Source: Bacillota bacterium (GTDB lineage Bacteria; Bacillota; Bacilli; Paenibacillales; Paenibacillaceae). From it: 42,776 bases of DNA. The notes beneath the pieces are model-generated. The model made no database searches and was not told the DNA's origin. It saw only the letters and a program-made list of their open reading frames with translations. The translations under genes were made by a program, and so were the position numbers. Below, in pieces: positions 25,298-34,000 of the stretch. Position 1 is the stretch's first letter, and every line of letters begins with the position of its first letter. Location: NCBI GenBank assembly GCA_023460795.1, contig JAEWPC010000073.1, positions 1 through 42,776 of the forward strand. The letters are read 5' to 3'.

Positions 25298-26206
25298 TCA
25301 CTTGATACCGCTTGGAACGGAGATCGGCAGCTTTCTCATATGATAATTCGCGATCGTCGCCAAGTACTTCCCGTATTCGTTCTTCATCATCGGTTCCGCT
25401 AGATTGAGCAATTGCTCTCTCGAGATATATCCCCGTTGGTAGGCGATCTCCTCCAGGCAAGCGATCTTCAGGCTTTGCCGCTTCTCGATCGTCTCGATAA
25501 ACTGCGAAGCCTCGAGCAAAGATTCGTGCGTTCCCGAATCCAGCCAAGAAAAGCCTCTGCCTAGGATCTCCACGTGCAAATCCCCGGAAGCCAGATAAGC
25601 TTTGTTCACGTCCGTGATCTCAAGCTCTCCGCGAGCGGAAGGCTTAATGCTCTTCGCGATCTCTACGATGCGGTTATCGTAGAAGTACAAGCCCGTCACG
25701 GCATAGTTGGTCTTAGGATTCGCGGGCTTCTCTTCAATAGAAACGACTTTTCCGTAATCGTCGAAGTCGACTACCCCGAACCGGCTCGGATCGTTCACGA
25801 AGTAGCCGAATACCGTCGCGCCTTGCTCTCTCTTCACCGCGCGGTCCAGCATCTGTTGAAGTCCGTTGCCGTAGAACAAATTGTCCCCCAGAATGAGCGC
25901 CACGTTGTCGTCGCCGATGAACGATTCGGCGATCGTGAACGCCTGCGCGATCCCGTCCGGCGAAGGCTGAACGGCATAAGAGAACGATACGCCCAAATCC
26001 GCTCCGTCCCCGAGCAAGCTTCTGAATCTCGGCGTGTCCTCCGGAGTGGAGATAATCAGAATGTCGCGGATTCCCGCGAGCATCAAGACGGACAACGGAT
26101 AGTAGATCATCGGTTTATCGTACACCGGCAGCAGCTGTTTCGATACTGCCCTCGTTAATGGATATAACCGCGTTCCGCTTCCCCCAGCTAATAAAATCCC
26201 TTTCAT
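25298..26206 (-). CDS. rmlA: Glucose-1-phosphate thymidylyltransferase RmlA
   Basis: RmlA makes dTDP-glucose from glucose-1-phosphate and dTTP, the entry step to dTDP-rhamnose and other deoxysugars. The 302-residue protein has LLAGGSGTRLYPLTRAVSKQ at the N-terminus (catalytic loop), PVYDKPMIYYPLSVLMLAGI, LILGDNLFYG (near residue 105-114) and SWLDSGTHESLLEAS. GGAGAGG precedes the ATG. rmlB and rmlD are absent. An RmlC-like gene lies 11 kb away in another operon that shares the same operator type. The promoter is at 26269-26297. Confidence 0.96.
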   Translation of the reverse strand: MKGILLAGGSGTRLYPLTRAVSKQLLPVYDKPMIYYPLSVLMLAGIRDILIISTPEDTPRFRSLLGDGADLGVSFSYAVQPSPDGIAQAFTIAESFIGDDNVALILGDNLFYGNGLQQMLDRAVKREQGATVFGYFVNDPSRFGVVDFDDYGKVVSIEEKPANPKTNYAVTGLYFYDNRIVEIAKSIKPSARGELEITDVNKAYLASGDLHVEILGRGFSWLDSGTHESLLEASQFIETIEKRQSLKIACLEEIAYQRGYISREQLLNLAEPMMKNEYGKYLATIANYHMRKLPISVPSGIK

Positions 26207-26268
26207 ATGAACCTCTCCTTCGAAATCTTAATCTTCATTTTCAGCGACGATACGTATCTAATGAACTT

Positions 26269-26297
26269 AATTTATGATACAAATAGTATCATGTCAA
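26269..26297 (-). promoter_or_regulatory. rmlA promoter with palindromic operator in its spacer
   Basis: On the minus strand TTGACA (26292-26297) and TAAATT (26269-26274) flank a 17-nt spacer that is itself the palindrome TGATAC-N5-GTATCA (26275-26291). A related shorter palindrome, GATACGTATC, lies at 26249-26258, just downstream of the expected transcription start. A repressor bound here would block RNA polymerase. Confidence 0.65.
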
Positions 26298-26340
26298 GGG
26301 TTTTATTTTCACTTTTCATCCCCATCATTCAAATATTTAA

Positions 26341-26357
26341 ATATACAAAACGTGTCA
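26341..26357. promoter_or_regulatory. Degenerate copy of the island operator
   Basis: The 17-mer at 26341-26357 fits TGATAC-N5-GTATCA with three mismatches in the half-sites. Its core (ACAAAACGT) is the reverse complement of that at 39209-39225. It lies 32 bp upstream of the better site in the RiPP promoter, about three helical turns. Confidence 0.35.
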
Positions 26358-26366
26358 AAAAACTGC

Positions 26367-26395
26367 TTGACATGATACATATTGTATCTTAAAGT
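26367..26395 (+). promoter_or_regulatory. RiPP operon promoter with palindromic operator in its spacer
   Basis: TTGACA (26367-26372) and TAAAGT (26390-26395) are 17 nt apart, and the spacer is the near-perfect palindrome TGATAC-N5-GTATCT (26373-26389). Transcription should start near 26402, about 30 nt before the first gene. The layout is the same as in the promoters at 26269 and 39238. Confidence 0.7.
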
Positions 26396-26430
26396 GTGTG
26401 TAGAAAGTTTTTGTTAGGAGTTGGGAAGCC

Positions 26431-27540
26431 GTGATCGTTCGTATGCTGCAAGACCTTTACGAGCCTGATCAAGACTTAGGGTATTCGGAGGAGGATTATG
26501 CGCGGTTCATAACAGTAATCGAGCGGTCCGCGATCGGGGCCCAGGTTTATTCGCTTCTCAAATCCAGCGCAAGGCTTTCGCAAGTCCCCTCCTCGTTCCG
26601 GGATCGGCTTACGAGGAACTATCAAGCTCTATATATTCAGAATTTGCTCATCAAGAAGGAGACGGAACTTCTCCTCCGCGAATTGGACGAGAACGGCATC
26701 GCCGTAATCCCCCTCAAGGGAACGTTGATGGCGGAACGGTTCTTCGGTCACTTCGCCGCTCGCGGCACGTCGGATATCGACTTGCTTATCAAGCCCGAAC
26801 AAATCCAACAAGCGATTGCCTGCACGGTGAAGATGGGTTACTCGACGGCTCACCGGCACGACCCGACCCACTATCACCTGGAATGGACCAAGACGCTTCA
26901 GGGCGCTTCCGAGACTTTAACCGTCGAGCTGCATTGGAGCTTGGCATCCGCTGGATCTTCCAGCATGAAGATGGAACCCGCCTGGGGAACATCCGAACGG
27001 CTTCCCGGCTACGAGAACGTTCGAATGCTAGGTACGACCTATACGTTCTATTCCTTATGCCTGCACGGCGCCAGCCATCAGATGGAATCGCTGAAGCATG
27101 TGATGGATATCTATCAACTGCTGAGACGTCATCGCGAACGCATCGATATGGATGGGGTCTGGCGACTGGCCCGCGCGGATGGCACGCGCAATCGGGTCAA
27201 GGCGGCATTATCCGTCGTATACGGTTTGTTTCCCGAATTACACGAGACGATGCGGCTGCCTTTCCGGCCTAAAGTCCGATTCTGGAGTCGGGATCACGTG
27301 CTGAGCTCCGATCCTCGCGCCCCTCGCTTCCGTGCCATCAAGAAAAGTCTGTTCGTGATGGCGGTGATGGATAATTGGCGCTTCCGTCTAGGACACTTGC
27401 TTCGATTCGTATTCCCTTCCCGGGAACTGGCTCGCTACAGCGTGGATGTCGGCGGACCGCGAAGCTCGCTTCCTCTTATTTATTACCGTCTATATAAACA
27501 GCGTCTCCGCAAATTGTTCGGCGGCATGCAAGGGAGCTAA
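26431..27540 (+). CDS. Nucleotidyltransferase family protein (NTP_transf_5-like) of RiPP operon
   Basis: The 369-residue protein has the nucleotidyltransferase core typical of the family found beside lasso-peptide genes: VIPLKGTLMAERFF followed by ARGTSDIDLLIKPEQ (near residues 108-122, with the Asp-x-Asp metal site) and VELHWSL (near 166). The rest is helical with no membrane segment. Members may modify a peptide or a small molecule with a nucleotide; no activity is established for this subgroup that I know of. The start is GTG at 26431 with TTAGGAG ten bases upstream; an ATG four codons later is possible. It is the first gene of the operon. Confidence 0.82.
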   Translation: MIVRMLQDLYEPDQDLGYSEEDYARFITVIERSAIGAQVYSLLKSSARLSQVPSSFRDRLTRNYQALYIQNLLIKKETELLLRELDENGIAVIPLKGTLMAERFFGHFAARGTSDIDLLIKPEQIQQAIACTVKMGYSTAHRHDPTHYHLEWTKTLQGASETLTVELHWSLASAGSSSMKMEPAWGTSERLPGYENVRMLGTTYTFYSLCLHGASHQMESLKHVMDIYQLLRRHRERIDMDGVWRLARADGTRNRVKAALSVVYGLFPELHETMRLPFRPKVRFWSRDHVLSSDPRAPRFRAIKKSLFVMAVMDNWRFRLGHLLRFVFPSRELARYSVDVGGPRSSLPLIYYRLYKQRLRKLFGGMQGS

Positions 27541-27543
27541 CTT

Positions 27544-29337
27544 ATGCGCGTCATCGTCAGCATTGCGAGAAACTCGGCGGCGATCGGATTCCGGCTTCGC
27601 AAGGTGCTGGGCTTCGACGAAATGAAACAGCCGTTCGTTCGGCTTCTGCCCTACGTGATCCAATATCGCGGCATTTATGCGGTCTTAGCCTTGCTGCTCT
27701 TCTTCGATATCGCTCTGACCCTGTTCTTCACCTGGTTCATGAGCCAGGCGGCGGATGCCGCGATCGACGGAGAAGCGAAACGAATCGCTTGGTTAATGGT
27801 TCTAGGCGCAAGCATCGTCGTCTTCAGTTTCGTTGCGGAATTCTACGAAGCGATCTTGCAATCCGAGACCGTGAACCGAATCAAGAGAGACTTGAAGACG
27901 ACGTTGTTCGGACATATGCTTCGCTTGCCGACCCGCTTCTTCTCGTCGCACCACTCCGGCGAGCTCGTGTCCCGGCTCACTTTGGACATCAACGGAGTCG
28001 AGGGAGCATTAGGAGCGAACCTGCTGAACTTAGTCCGAATGCCGCTGCTGGCCGCTGCCGCTTTTACCTACCTGCTTATCATTCACTGGCAGTTGGCGTT
28101 GATCTGTATGCTGATCGGTCCCGCGGCGCTATTAATAGGCGGGATTTTCGGGAAAATGGTGCGAGATAACGGCAAGCTCCTTCAAGCGAAATTCGGCCGA
28201 ATCAATGCTTATCTCCACGACGTATTCTCCGGTTTTACCGTCATGCGGGTATTCGCCATGGAGCGGAAGCTTGCCGCTAGCTATGACGCTTATTCCAATC
28301 AAGTATTGGCTTTGGAACGCAAGGAAGCCCGGCTGATGGGCTGGTTGCAAGCCGGTTCGAGCACGTTGTCGCTGGCCTCCTTCTTCATCAGCCTCGGACT
28401 CGGAGCGTACTTGGTCGCCATCGATCAAATCTCCATCGGATCGTTGTTCGCCTTCGTAACGCTCATGCAATATATCGTCTATCCATTCTCCGGCATTGCC
28501 AGGCAATGGGGCGGACTCCAACGATCGCTTGCTTCGGTGGAGCGGATCTGGAGCGTCCTGGACACGAAGCCGGACAGGACGAGTATGCCCGCCTATCTCC
28601 CGTCCGCTTCTTTAACGGAGGGTATCCGCATCGAACGGCTTGCCTTCGCTTACGAAGGAGGAGGAAAGATGGCGATCGACGGCATCGACTTGTTCATCCC
28701 TGCGGGGAAGACGGTTGCGCTCGTCGGACCGAACGGCTCCGGGAAGAGTACCTTATTCCAGCTTCTGACGGGCCTGCAGCATCCGTCGGAGGGGAGCATC
28801 CATTTCGATGGCCATCGACTCGGTTTCACCGATCCGGACGTATGGCGAAGCTATATTTCCTACGTTCCGCAGGAGCCTTATCTGTTCGCCGGGACGATCC
28901 GCGACAATATCGCGGGAGGACGTCCCGACGCGACCGACGGGGAAATCGAGCAAGCGGCCAAGGATGCCAACGCGCATGAATTCATCTCGGCGCTGCCGGA
29001 CGGTTACGACACGCCGATCGGCGAACGCGGCGGCGATCTGTCGGGCGGCCAAAGACAACGCATCACGATCGCGCGGGCGATTCTGAAGAACGCGCCGATT
29101 CTGTTGCTCGACGAAGCGACGTCCTCCTTGGACACGGAATCGGAGTCGGCGGTCCAAGAGGCCTTAACCCGTCTCATGAAGGATCGGACCGTCATCATGA
29201 TCACTCATCGTCTGTCCGCCGTTAGCGACGTCGATCGGATTATCGTCATGAGCCAAGGAAAAGTCGTAGAGCAAGACACTCATGACGAGCTGCTGCGGCA
29301 GAACGGTCTGTACGCCAGACTCTATGAAAGGAGGTGA
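27544..29337 (+). CDS. ABC transporter, permease fused to ATPase (peptide exporter)
   Basis: The 597-residue half-transporter has a six-helix membrane domain (about residues 40-330) and an ATPase domain (about 355-597) with GPNGSGKST, the signature LSGGQRQRITIARAIL, LLLDEATSSLD and the switch HRL. There is no C39 leader-peptidase domain, so cleavage must be done by another protein. It follows the nucleotidyltransferase gene by three bases, with GGGAG inside that gene's end. The stop lies eight bases before the precursor peptide gene, inside the latter's AGGAGGTG ribosome binding site. Export of the encoded peptide is the obvious role, by context. Confidence 0.93.
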   Translation: MRVIVSIARNSAAIGFRLRKVLGFDEMKQPFVRLLPYVIQYRGIYAVLALLLFFDIALTLFFTWFMSQAADAAIDGEAKRIAWLMVLGASIVVFSFVAEFYEAILQSETVNRIKRDLKTTLFGHMLRLPTRFFSSHHSGELVSRLTLDINGVEGALGANLLNLVRMPLLAAAAFTYLLIIHWQLALICMLIGPAALLIGGIFGKMVRDNGKLLQAKFGRINAYLHDVFSGFTVMRVFAMERKLAASYDAYSNQVLALERKEARLMGWLQAGSSTLSLASFFISLGLGAYLVAIDQISIGSLFAFVTLMQYIVYPFSGIARQWGGLQRSLASVERIWSVLDTKPDRTSMPAYLPSASLTEGIRIERLAFAYEGGGKMAIDGIDLFIPAGKTVALVGPNGSGKSTLFQLLTGLQHPSEGSIHFDGHRLGFTDPDVWRSYISYVPQEPYLFAGTIRDNIAGGRPDATDGEIEQAAKDANAHEFISALPDGYDTPIGERGGDLSGGQRQRITIARAILKNAPILLLDEATSSLDTESESAVQEALTRLMKDRTVIMITHRLSAVSDVDRIIVMSQGKVVEQDTHDELLRQNGLYARLYERR

Positions 29338-29345
29338 ACATACAT

Positions 29346-29435
29346 ATGAAAAAAGCATATTCCGCTCCGGCTGTTATCGAGCAACGCGCTTTCGCTTTCG
29401 AAACGAGACAGTCCAGACCAAGATGGCCTTGGTAA
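29346..29435 (+). CDS. RiPP-like precursor peptide (29 aa, lasso-type leader, short W/P/R core)
   Basis: A 29-codon frame begins MKKAYSAPAV and ends QSRPRWPW. Residues 5-20 fit the lasso leader pattern YxxPxLxxxGxFxxxT at Y5, P8, F16 and T20, with V for L and R for G. If cleavage follows the residue after the Thr, as in lasso peptides, the core is QSRPRWPW: cationic, with two Trp and two Pro and no Asp or Glu. A macrolactam ring is thus impossible. The ribosome binding site AGGAGGTG is the best in the operon. The gene lies between exporter and kinase, as precursor genes do. The product is inferred, not known. Confidence 0.75.
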   Translation: MKKAYSAPAVIEQRAFAFETRQSRPRWPW

Positions 29436-29453
29436 TCATTATCCATTAGCAAG

Positions 29454-29486
29454 CAAACGGGGGCGCACCAGCGCCCCTTGTTTGTA
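29454..29486 (+). other. Stable hairpin between precursor and kinase genes
   Basis: GGGGCGC pairs with GCGCCCC around ACCA, extended by two G-U pairs and by CAAAC / GTTTG past one bulge. No proper T-run follows, so it is more likely an mRNA-stabilising or partial attenuation structure. Such a structure would allow more precursor than enzyme to be made. Confidence 0.6.
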
Positions 29487-29512
29487 CCATCAACGAAAGG
29501 GAAAGTGAGCGT

Positions 29513-30307
29513 ATGATGCACATCAGTAAAATCCAAATCGGCGATCACTACGTTCTCGTGAACACGGATGACTCATCCGTACATACGTGGATACACGATC
29601 AATTCAAGGTGATCCCGCGGGAGCAATGGGACGGCAATACGCCGGATCTATACATGAATATTCGCAAAGGTTACGGAGCTCCCCTTAACGACTACGACGT
29701 CGATATCCAGGAAGAAGATGGCTTACTGGTCTACAAGCGGGATGATTTCCTGATTAGGGCGCTGCCCAATTACCGGCAAGTAGAGCTTCAAGTCTACGAC
29801 GATATGGCTCTTAAGCATGGCCTGATGACCATCTACAGCGCGTTCATCGTTCATTCCGGCTGGGGGCTGCTCATTCACTCCTCTTGCGTGGTTAACGGCG
29901 ATAAGGCTTACTTGTTCGCCGGTCCGTCCGGAGCCGGCAAATCGACGGTCGCCATGCTCTCGCGGCCAAGAGAGGTTCTGTCCGACGAAGCCACGTTAAT
30001 CAAAGTCGAACAGGATCGTATCTATGCTTACGATTCGCCGTTCCGCAGCGATTCTACGACGGATTACGAGAAGGAAAGCCGGCCTCTGGCAGCCATTCAC
30101 CTGCTGGAGCAATCGCCGCAGATCGAGCGGAGCCGAATCTCCCAAGCGGAGACGGTCTTCCGCTTGATGGACAAAATCTTCTATTGGGCGCATAACCCGG
30201 CGGAAACGCGCAAAGTGCTGGGAATGTGCCGTACTCTGGCAAAGCAAGTAGCCGCCTATAACTTGAAATTCCAAAAAAACGATTTGTTCTGGGAGAGGAT
30301 CTCATAA
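29513..30307 (+). CDS. HprK-like peptide kinase of RiPP operon
   Basis: The 264-residue protein resembles the HPr kinase-like proteins of paeninodin-type lasso clusters, which phosphorylate the precursor peptide. The middle has HSSCVVNGDKAYLFAGPSGAGKST, with the P-loop near residues 137-145, followed by LSDEATLIKVE. The N-terminal half (about 1-115) is the beta-rich region usual in this group. The stop overlaps the PqqD-like start (TAATG). In the putative core the only hydroxyl residue is Ser23, so that Ser or leader Thr20 would be the candidate target. Kinase activity is inferred. Confidence 0.85.
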   Translation: MMHISKIQIGDHYVLVNTDDSSVHTWIHDQFKVIPREQWDGNTPDLYMNIRKGYGAPLNDYDVDIQEEDGLLVYKRDDFLIRALPNYRQVELQVYDDMALKHGLMTIYSAFIVHSGWGLLIHSSCVVNGDKAYLFAGPSGAGKSTVAMLSRPREVLSDEATLIKVEQDRIYAYDSPFRSDSTTDYEKESRPLAAIHLLEQSPQIERSRISQAETVFRLMDKIFYWAHNPAETRKVLGMCRTLAKQVAAYNLKFQKNDLFWERIS

Positions 30308-30567
30308 TGTGGAAATGCGCCGATCATACGGAAGCCGTGGAAATGGAAGGCGAATGGGTCGTACTGGACTCGGAAAAATACTTGATCACCAAGCTGAATG
30401 AAGTGGGCGGATGGATTTACAGCCGCATCCAGGCAGGCGATACGTTGGAGACTCTGGTTCAAGCGATGAGCAGCGAATACGATATCTCCGAGGAGCAAGC
30501 GAAGCAGGATATTCTCGTATTCGTGGATCAGCTTGTCCAATGCGGACTGATCGAGAATGTCGCCTAG
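30307..30567 (+). CDS. PqqD-like RiPP recognition element protein
   Basis: The 86-residue protein has the PqqD/RRE layout: a short beta-sheet start (VEMEGEWVVLDSEKYLITKLNEVGGWIYSRI) and a winged-helix end (EEQAKQDILVFVDQLVQCGLIENV). In lasso clusters this protein (B1) binds the leader and presents it to the enzymes. It overlaps the kinase stop by one base and the peptidase start by eleven bases. Its presence with a YxxP-type leader is the main argument that the operon makes a modified peptide. Confidence 0.92.
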   Translation: MWKCADHTEAVEMEGEWVVLDSEKYLITKLNEVGGWIYSRIQAGDTLETLVQAMSSEYDISEEQAKQDILVFVDQLVQCGLIENVA

Positions 30568-31024
30568 TTCCCCATTAACCCTTGCGAAGAAGCTGATGTC
30601 GTCTTGCGGTTCGGTCATCATCCCGTCTACCGGATATAGCATGTACCCGACCATCAGGCCTCAAGACGAATGCCTCTTCGTCCCGGTCCATGAACAGGAG
30701 CTGAACCTAGGCGACATTCTCTTGTTCTGCGACCAAGAGGGACACTTGGTCGGCCATCGGCTCGTCAGCGTCTCGGGAAGCCCGTCCGGTAGAACGTATA
30801 CGTGCAAAGGCGACACGAACCTGTACCCCGATCAGCCTGTCGCATTCGATCGGATCGTCGGTAAACTGTGGTACATCGAACGAAAGCCTAAGAGGGTCGG
30901 CAAGAACCGAATCTCCTCCGCCGGACGAGGAATGACCCTCTGGGGGAGCGCCATGATTCGGTTCCCGTTCCTCTCGTTCTGGTTAAGAAAGTGGGTTAAT
31001 TATTCCTTCTATCGAACGAACTGA
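30557..31024 (+). CDS. S24/S26-type peptidase, Ser-His signal-peptidase-like
   Basis: The 155-residue protein has the signal peptidase I serine motif GYSMYPTI (near residues 26-33), and where bacterial enzymes have a Lys it has LVGHRLVSV (near 63-71), as in the Ser-His type (SipW, eukaryotic ER). CKGDTNLYPDQPVAFDRIVGKL matches the conserved Gly-Asp box. No N-terminal membrane anchor is visible; a mildly hydrophobic stretch lies near the C-terminus. In this operon it may cut the leader, replacing the missing transglutaminase-like B2 protease. That role is inferred. Confidence 0.85.
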   Translation: MSPSSPLTLAKKLMSSCGSVIIPSTGYSMYPTIRPQDECLFVPVHEQELNLGDILLFCDQEGHLVGHRLVSVSGSPSGRTYTCKGDTNLYPDQPVAFDRIVGKLWYIERKPKRVGKNRISSAGRGMTLWGSAMIRFPFLSFWLRKWVNYSFYRTN

Positions 31025-31061
31025 AACGCACCTTATCCTTCATTCGGATAAGGTGCGTTTC
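31023..31061. terminator. Bidirectional intrinsic terminator between convergent operons
   Basis: A 16-bp perfect stem (GAAACGCACCTTATCC / GGATAAGGTGCGTTTC) with a 7-nt loop lies between the peptidase stop and the end of the surface-protein gene. T-rich sequence follows on the plus strand (GTTGTCGTTCT); the minus side is less T-rich. Confidence 0.85.
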
Positions 31062-31082
31062 GTTGTCGTTCTATTCTTGGAG

Positions 31083-34000
31083 TTAACGTCTATCGGTCTT
31101 GTCGAGAAGCCTGCTGATCATGACCGCCGCTTGCGCGCGATCGGCATAGAGGTCCGGCTTGAAGCTGCCGCTCATGCCTTGAATCAATCCTTGCGCGGTT
31201 GCTTGCTCTACCGCTTCGACGGCCCACTTGCTGATCTTGGCCGCATCGGCGAACTTCAGCTCGCCGGTTGGAGCTTCTTGACCGGCGTTGCCGCCTTTCG
31301 CGTACGCGTACGCTTTCCAGATCATTACCGCCATCTCTTCGCGCGTGATTCGGTTCGACGGAGCGAACTTTCCGCCGCCGACTCCTTGAATCCATCCGGC
31401 TTGATAAGCCGCCGCGATAGAGTCATAGTACCAGCTTCCTTCCTTCACATCGTCGAAAGGAGACCGTTCGGCAGGCGGTTTCAGATTGAACGCCCGAGCG
31501 AGCATGGCCGCGAATTCGGCTCGCGTGACTTCGCCCGACGGATTGAATCGTTCGGCTGTCGCTCCCTTGACGATCTCTCTGGCTGCCAACGACTCGATTT
31601 CCTTCCTTGCCCAGTGATTCGTAATGTCTACGAAAGTCTTCACCTTAGCTGCGGTGAACACGGCATATTCCGAGAAATGGGACAAATCGAGCGATACGTT
31701 GCCGCTCTCATCGACCGTTCCTCCAAGAGAGGTCCATGTTCCTTTCGCGTTGTCCCACAGATAGATGCCCGTGACACCCGGATCCGGTTTCGTCTTGGTG
31801 GATATCGTTAACCGCACCGGCTTCGTAAATTCGGTTGCCTTCGTGCCATTCCGCTCAACCGTCAGATCATAAGAATCCGATAAAGGTTGAAGCGATTGGC
31901 TGATGGAGGCTTTATTGCCTTCTAGTGACTTCTTCACGATCGTGAACGTTACTTTGTCCTTGTCCGCGACGTTCAACCAACCCGGCGATAGCTCCAGAGC
32001 TAGGCTTCCCATCCGAATAACGACAGGCTTCTTCTTCTCCGCGGCCAGCTTCAGCACTTCCCCGTCCAACTCCAACTGCAACAAGTCGAACCGTTTTCCG
32101 GTCGGTACGTTGACCGTCAGCCGTGCATCCGAACTGTTCAACGACTTCAACAACTCGTCTTTGCTCGGCGCGTAAGTCATTTTAATGCCTTTATCCGTTG
32201 TTTCGTACTTCGGTTCGGTATTAGCCGGAAGTATGATTCCCCCAAATCCGCCGAGTCCTCCTGATCCTCCGGTTCCTCCGTTACCTCCAGGCGGCGTTTC
32301 CGGAACTTTCTCGGTTGTGAACTCAACCGTCGCGCTAAGCTCGGATTTCAATCCTTCCCCGAATAGGGATTTGACGGCAAACGTATATGCGGTCTCCGGA
32401 TTCAATTTATCCGCATGATAGGACGTGTTCTCGGTCGTCGCTACCTTGGTCCCGTTCATATACACTTCGTATCCGATAGCCCCGTCGACACTCGACCACT
32501 GAATATCGATCGTACGCTCTGAATTAGCTTTCATTACGATATTTTTCGGTGCCGGCAGCTCCAATTGCTCCGTTAACTCGACTGATTTAAGAGTTTCAAT
32601 GCTATTCGTATCCACCGCCGTTACCTGGAACGTATAAGTCTGGCCCATATTTAGCCCGCTTAACTTGTACGTGGTCTCTTTCGTCTCCGTAACGTACGAT
32701 CCATTCTGGTAAATGCGGTATCCGCTTATTCCATCCTTATCCGTCGCCGCGTCCCACGCCAACGTGACGCTAGTCGTCGTCTTCGCCGCTAAACGCAGGT
32801 TGGATGGCGGAGCTGCCAAGGTTTCGACCGAGATCGGGTCGCTGGCTTCCGATTCGTTACCGGCAAGATCGATGGCGATGACGTCGAAATCGTAACGGGT
32901 CTCCGGTAATAAACCGGTAACTTCATGCGTCATATTATCGGCTCCGTATGTGACATCCGTTACGCTGACGGAGGAGCCCCCGTATCTGATCTTATACTCG
33001 CCGATTCCGACATCGTCGCTGCCAGGTACCCATGACAGCTTAGCGCTGTTATAGGAAACGTCGGTGGACATCAGTTCCGAAGGCGACGATGGAGGAGTGG
33101 TGTCAGGCACGTCCGGTATCGCGAAACTCACCGGCTCGCTGACCGTCTCGTTGCCGGCCTTATCAACTGCCCCTACGGAGAAAGAATAAACGTTCGACGG
33201 TTTCAGGTTCGTGACGACCCCGTAGGTTGAGCCGGTAACGCTCGTTTTCTCCTCGTTGTTCACATAGATTTTATAGCGATCAACGCCGACATTATCTTCC
33301 GCTTCTTGCCATGACAGCTGGACGTCCGTATTCCCGATCAGCACCGGAATATCCAGGACGGGCTTCGTCGGTAATCCCGCGGATACGTCGCCCGCGGCGA
33401 TAGCCGCATCGAGGGCGTCGAACCATACATCCGCCATGACTTGGTAACCATCCTTATTCGGATGAATGTCGTCGTTGTCGGGATCCAAGTAATATTGCCT
33501 GGTGACCATGGAGTTCATGTCGACGATTCCGACTTTCTTGCCCTCTTCCCGTAATTGGCGCACCACTTCTTTAAGCTCTTCGTTGTATTGTCTGACTAGC
33601 GGTATCAGCGTATCATCGAACAAATAGAGGTCGGGTATGGCTGCAACGATAACATAGGTGTTCGGCAGATTGCTTGCTATTTCCTCGATCATTGCCTTCA
33701 TGTGGGCAGCTTGGTTGTTGTAATGCATCATGTAGTTCGAACCCGCCATGAGGAGCACGTAATCGGGATCATAGACTTTGATCTGGCTGTCCACCAGCTC
33801 GGCGATCTGCTCCGTCGTCCATCCAGGGTGTCCTTCATGATCCGCATCGAAATCGACGTTGTCGGTCGCGCCGTCATTCATGGAACCGACGAACAGCGTG
33901 TTGTCATGGTCCTTCTGCAGCAGCTCCCAAAGCGGTCCCCGGTACCCGGGAGGAATCGGATAACCTAGCGTAAGCGAGTCCCCAATCGTCATAACCGCTA

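Noticed and set aside
29346..31024. Calling the operon a normal lasso-peptide cluster
   Set aside because: There is no cyclase or B2 protease in the window, and the eight-residue core has no Asp or Glu to close a ring.
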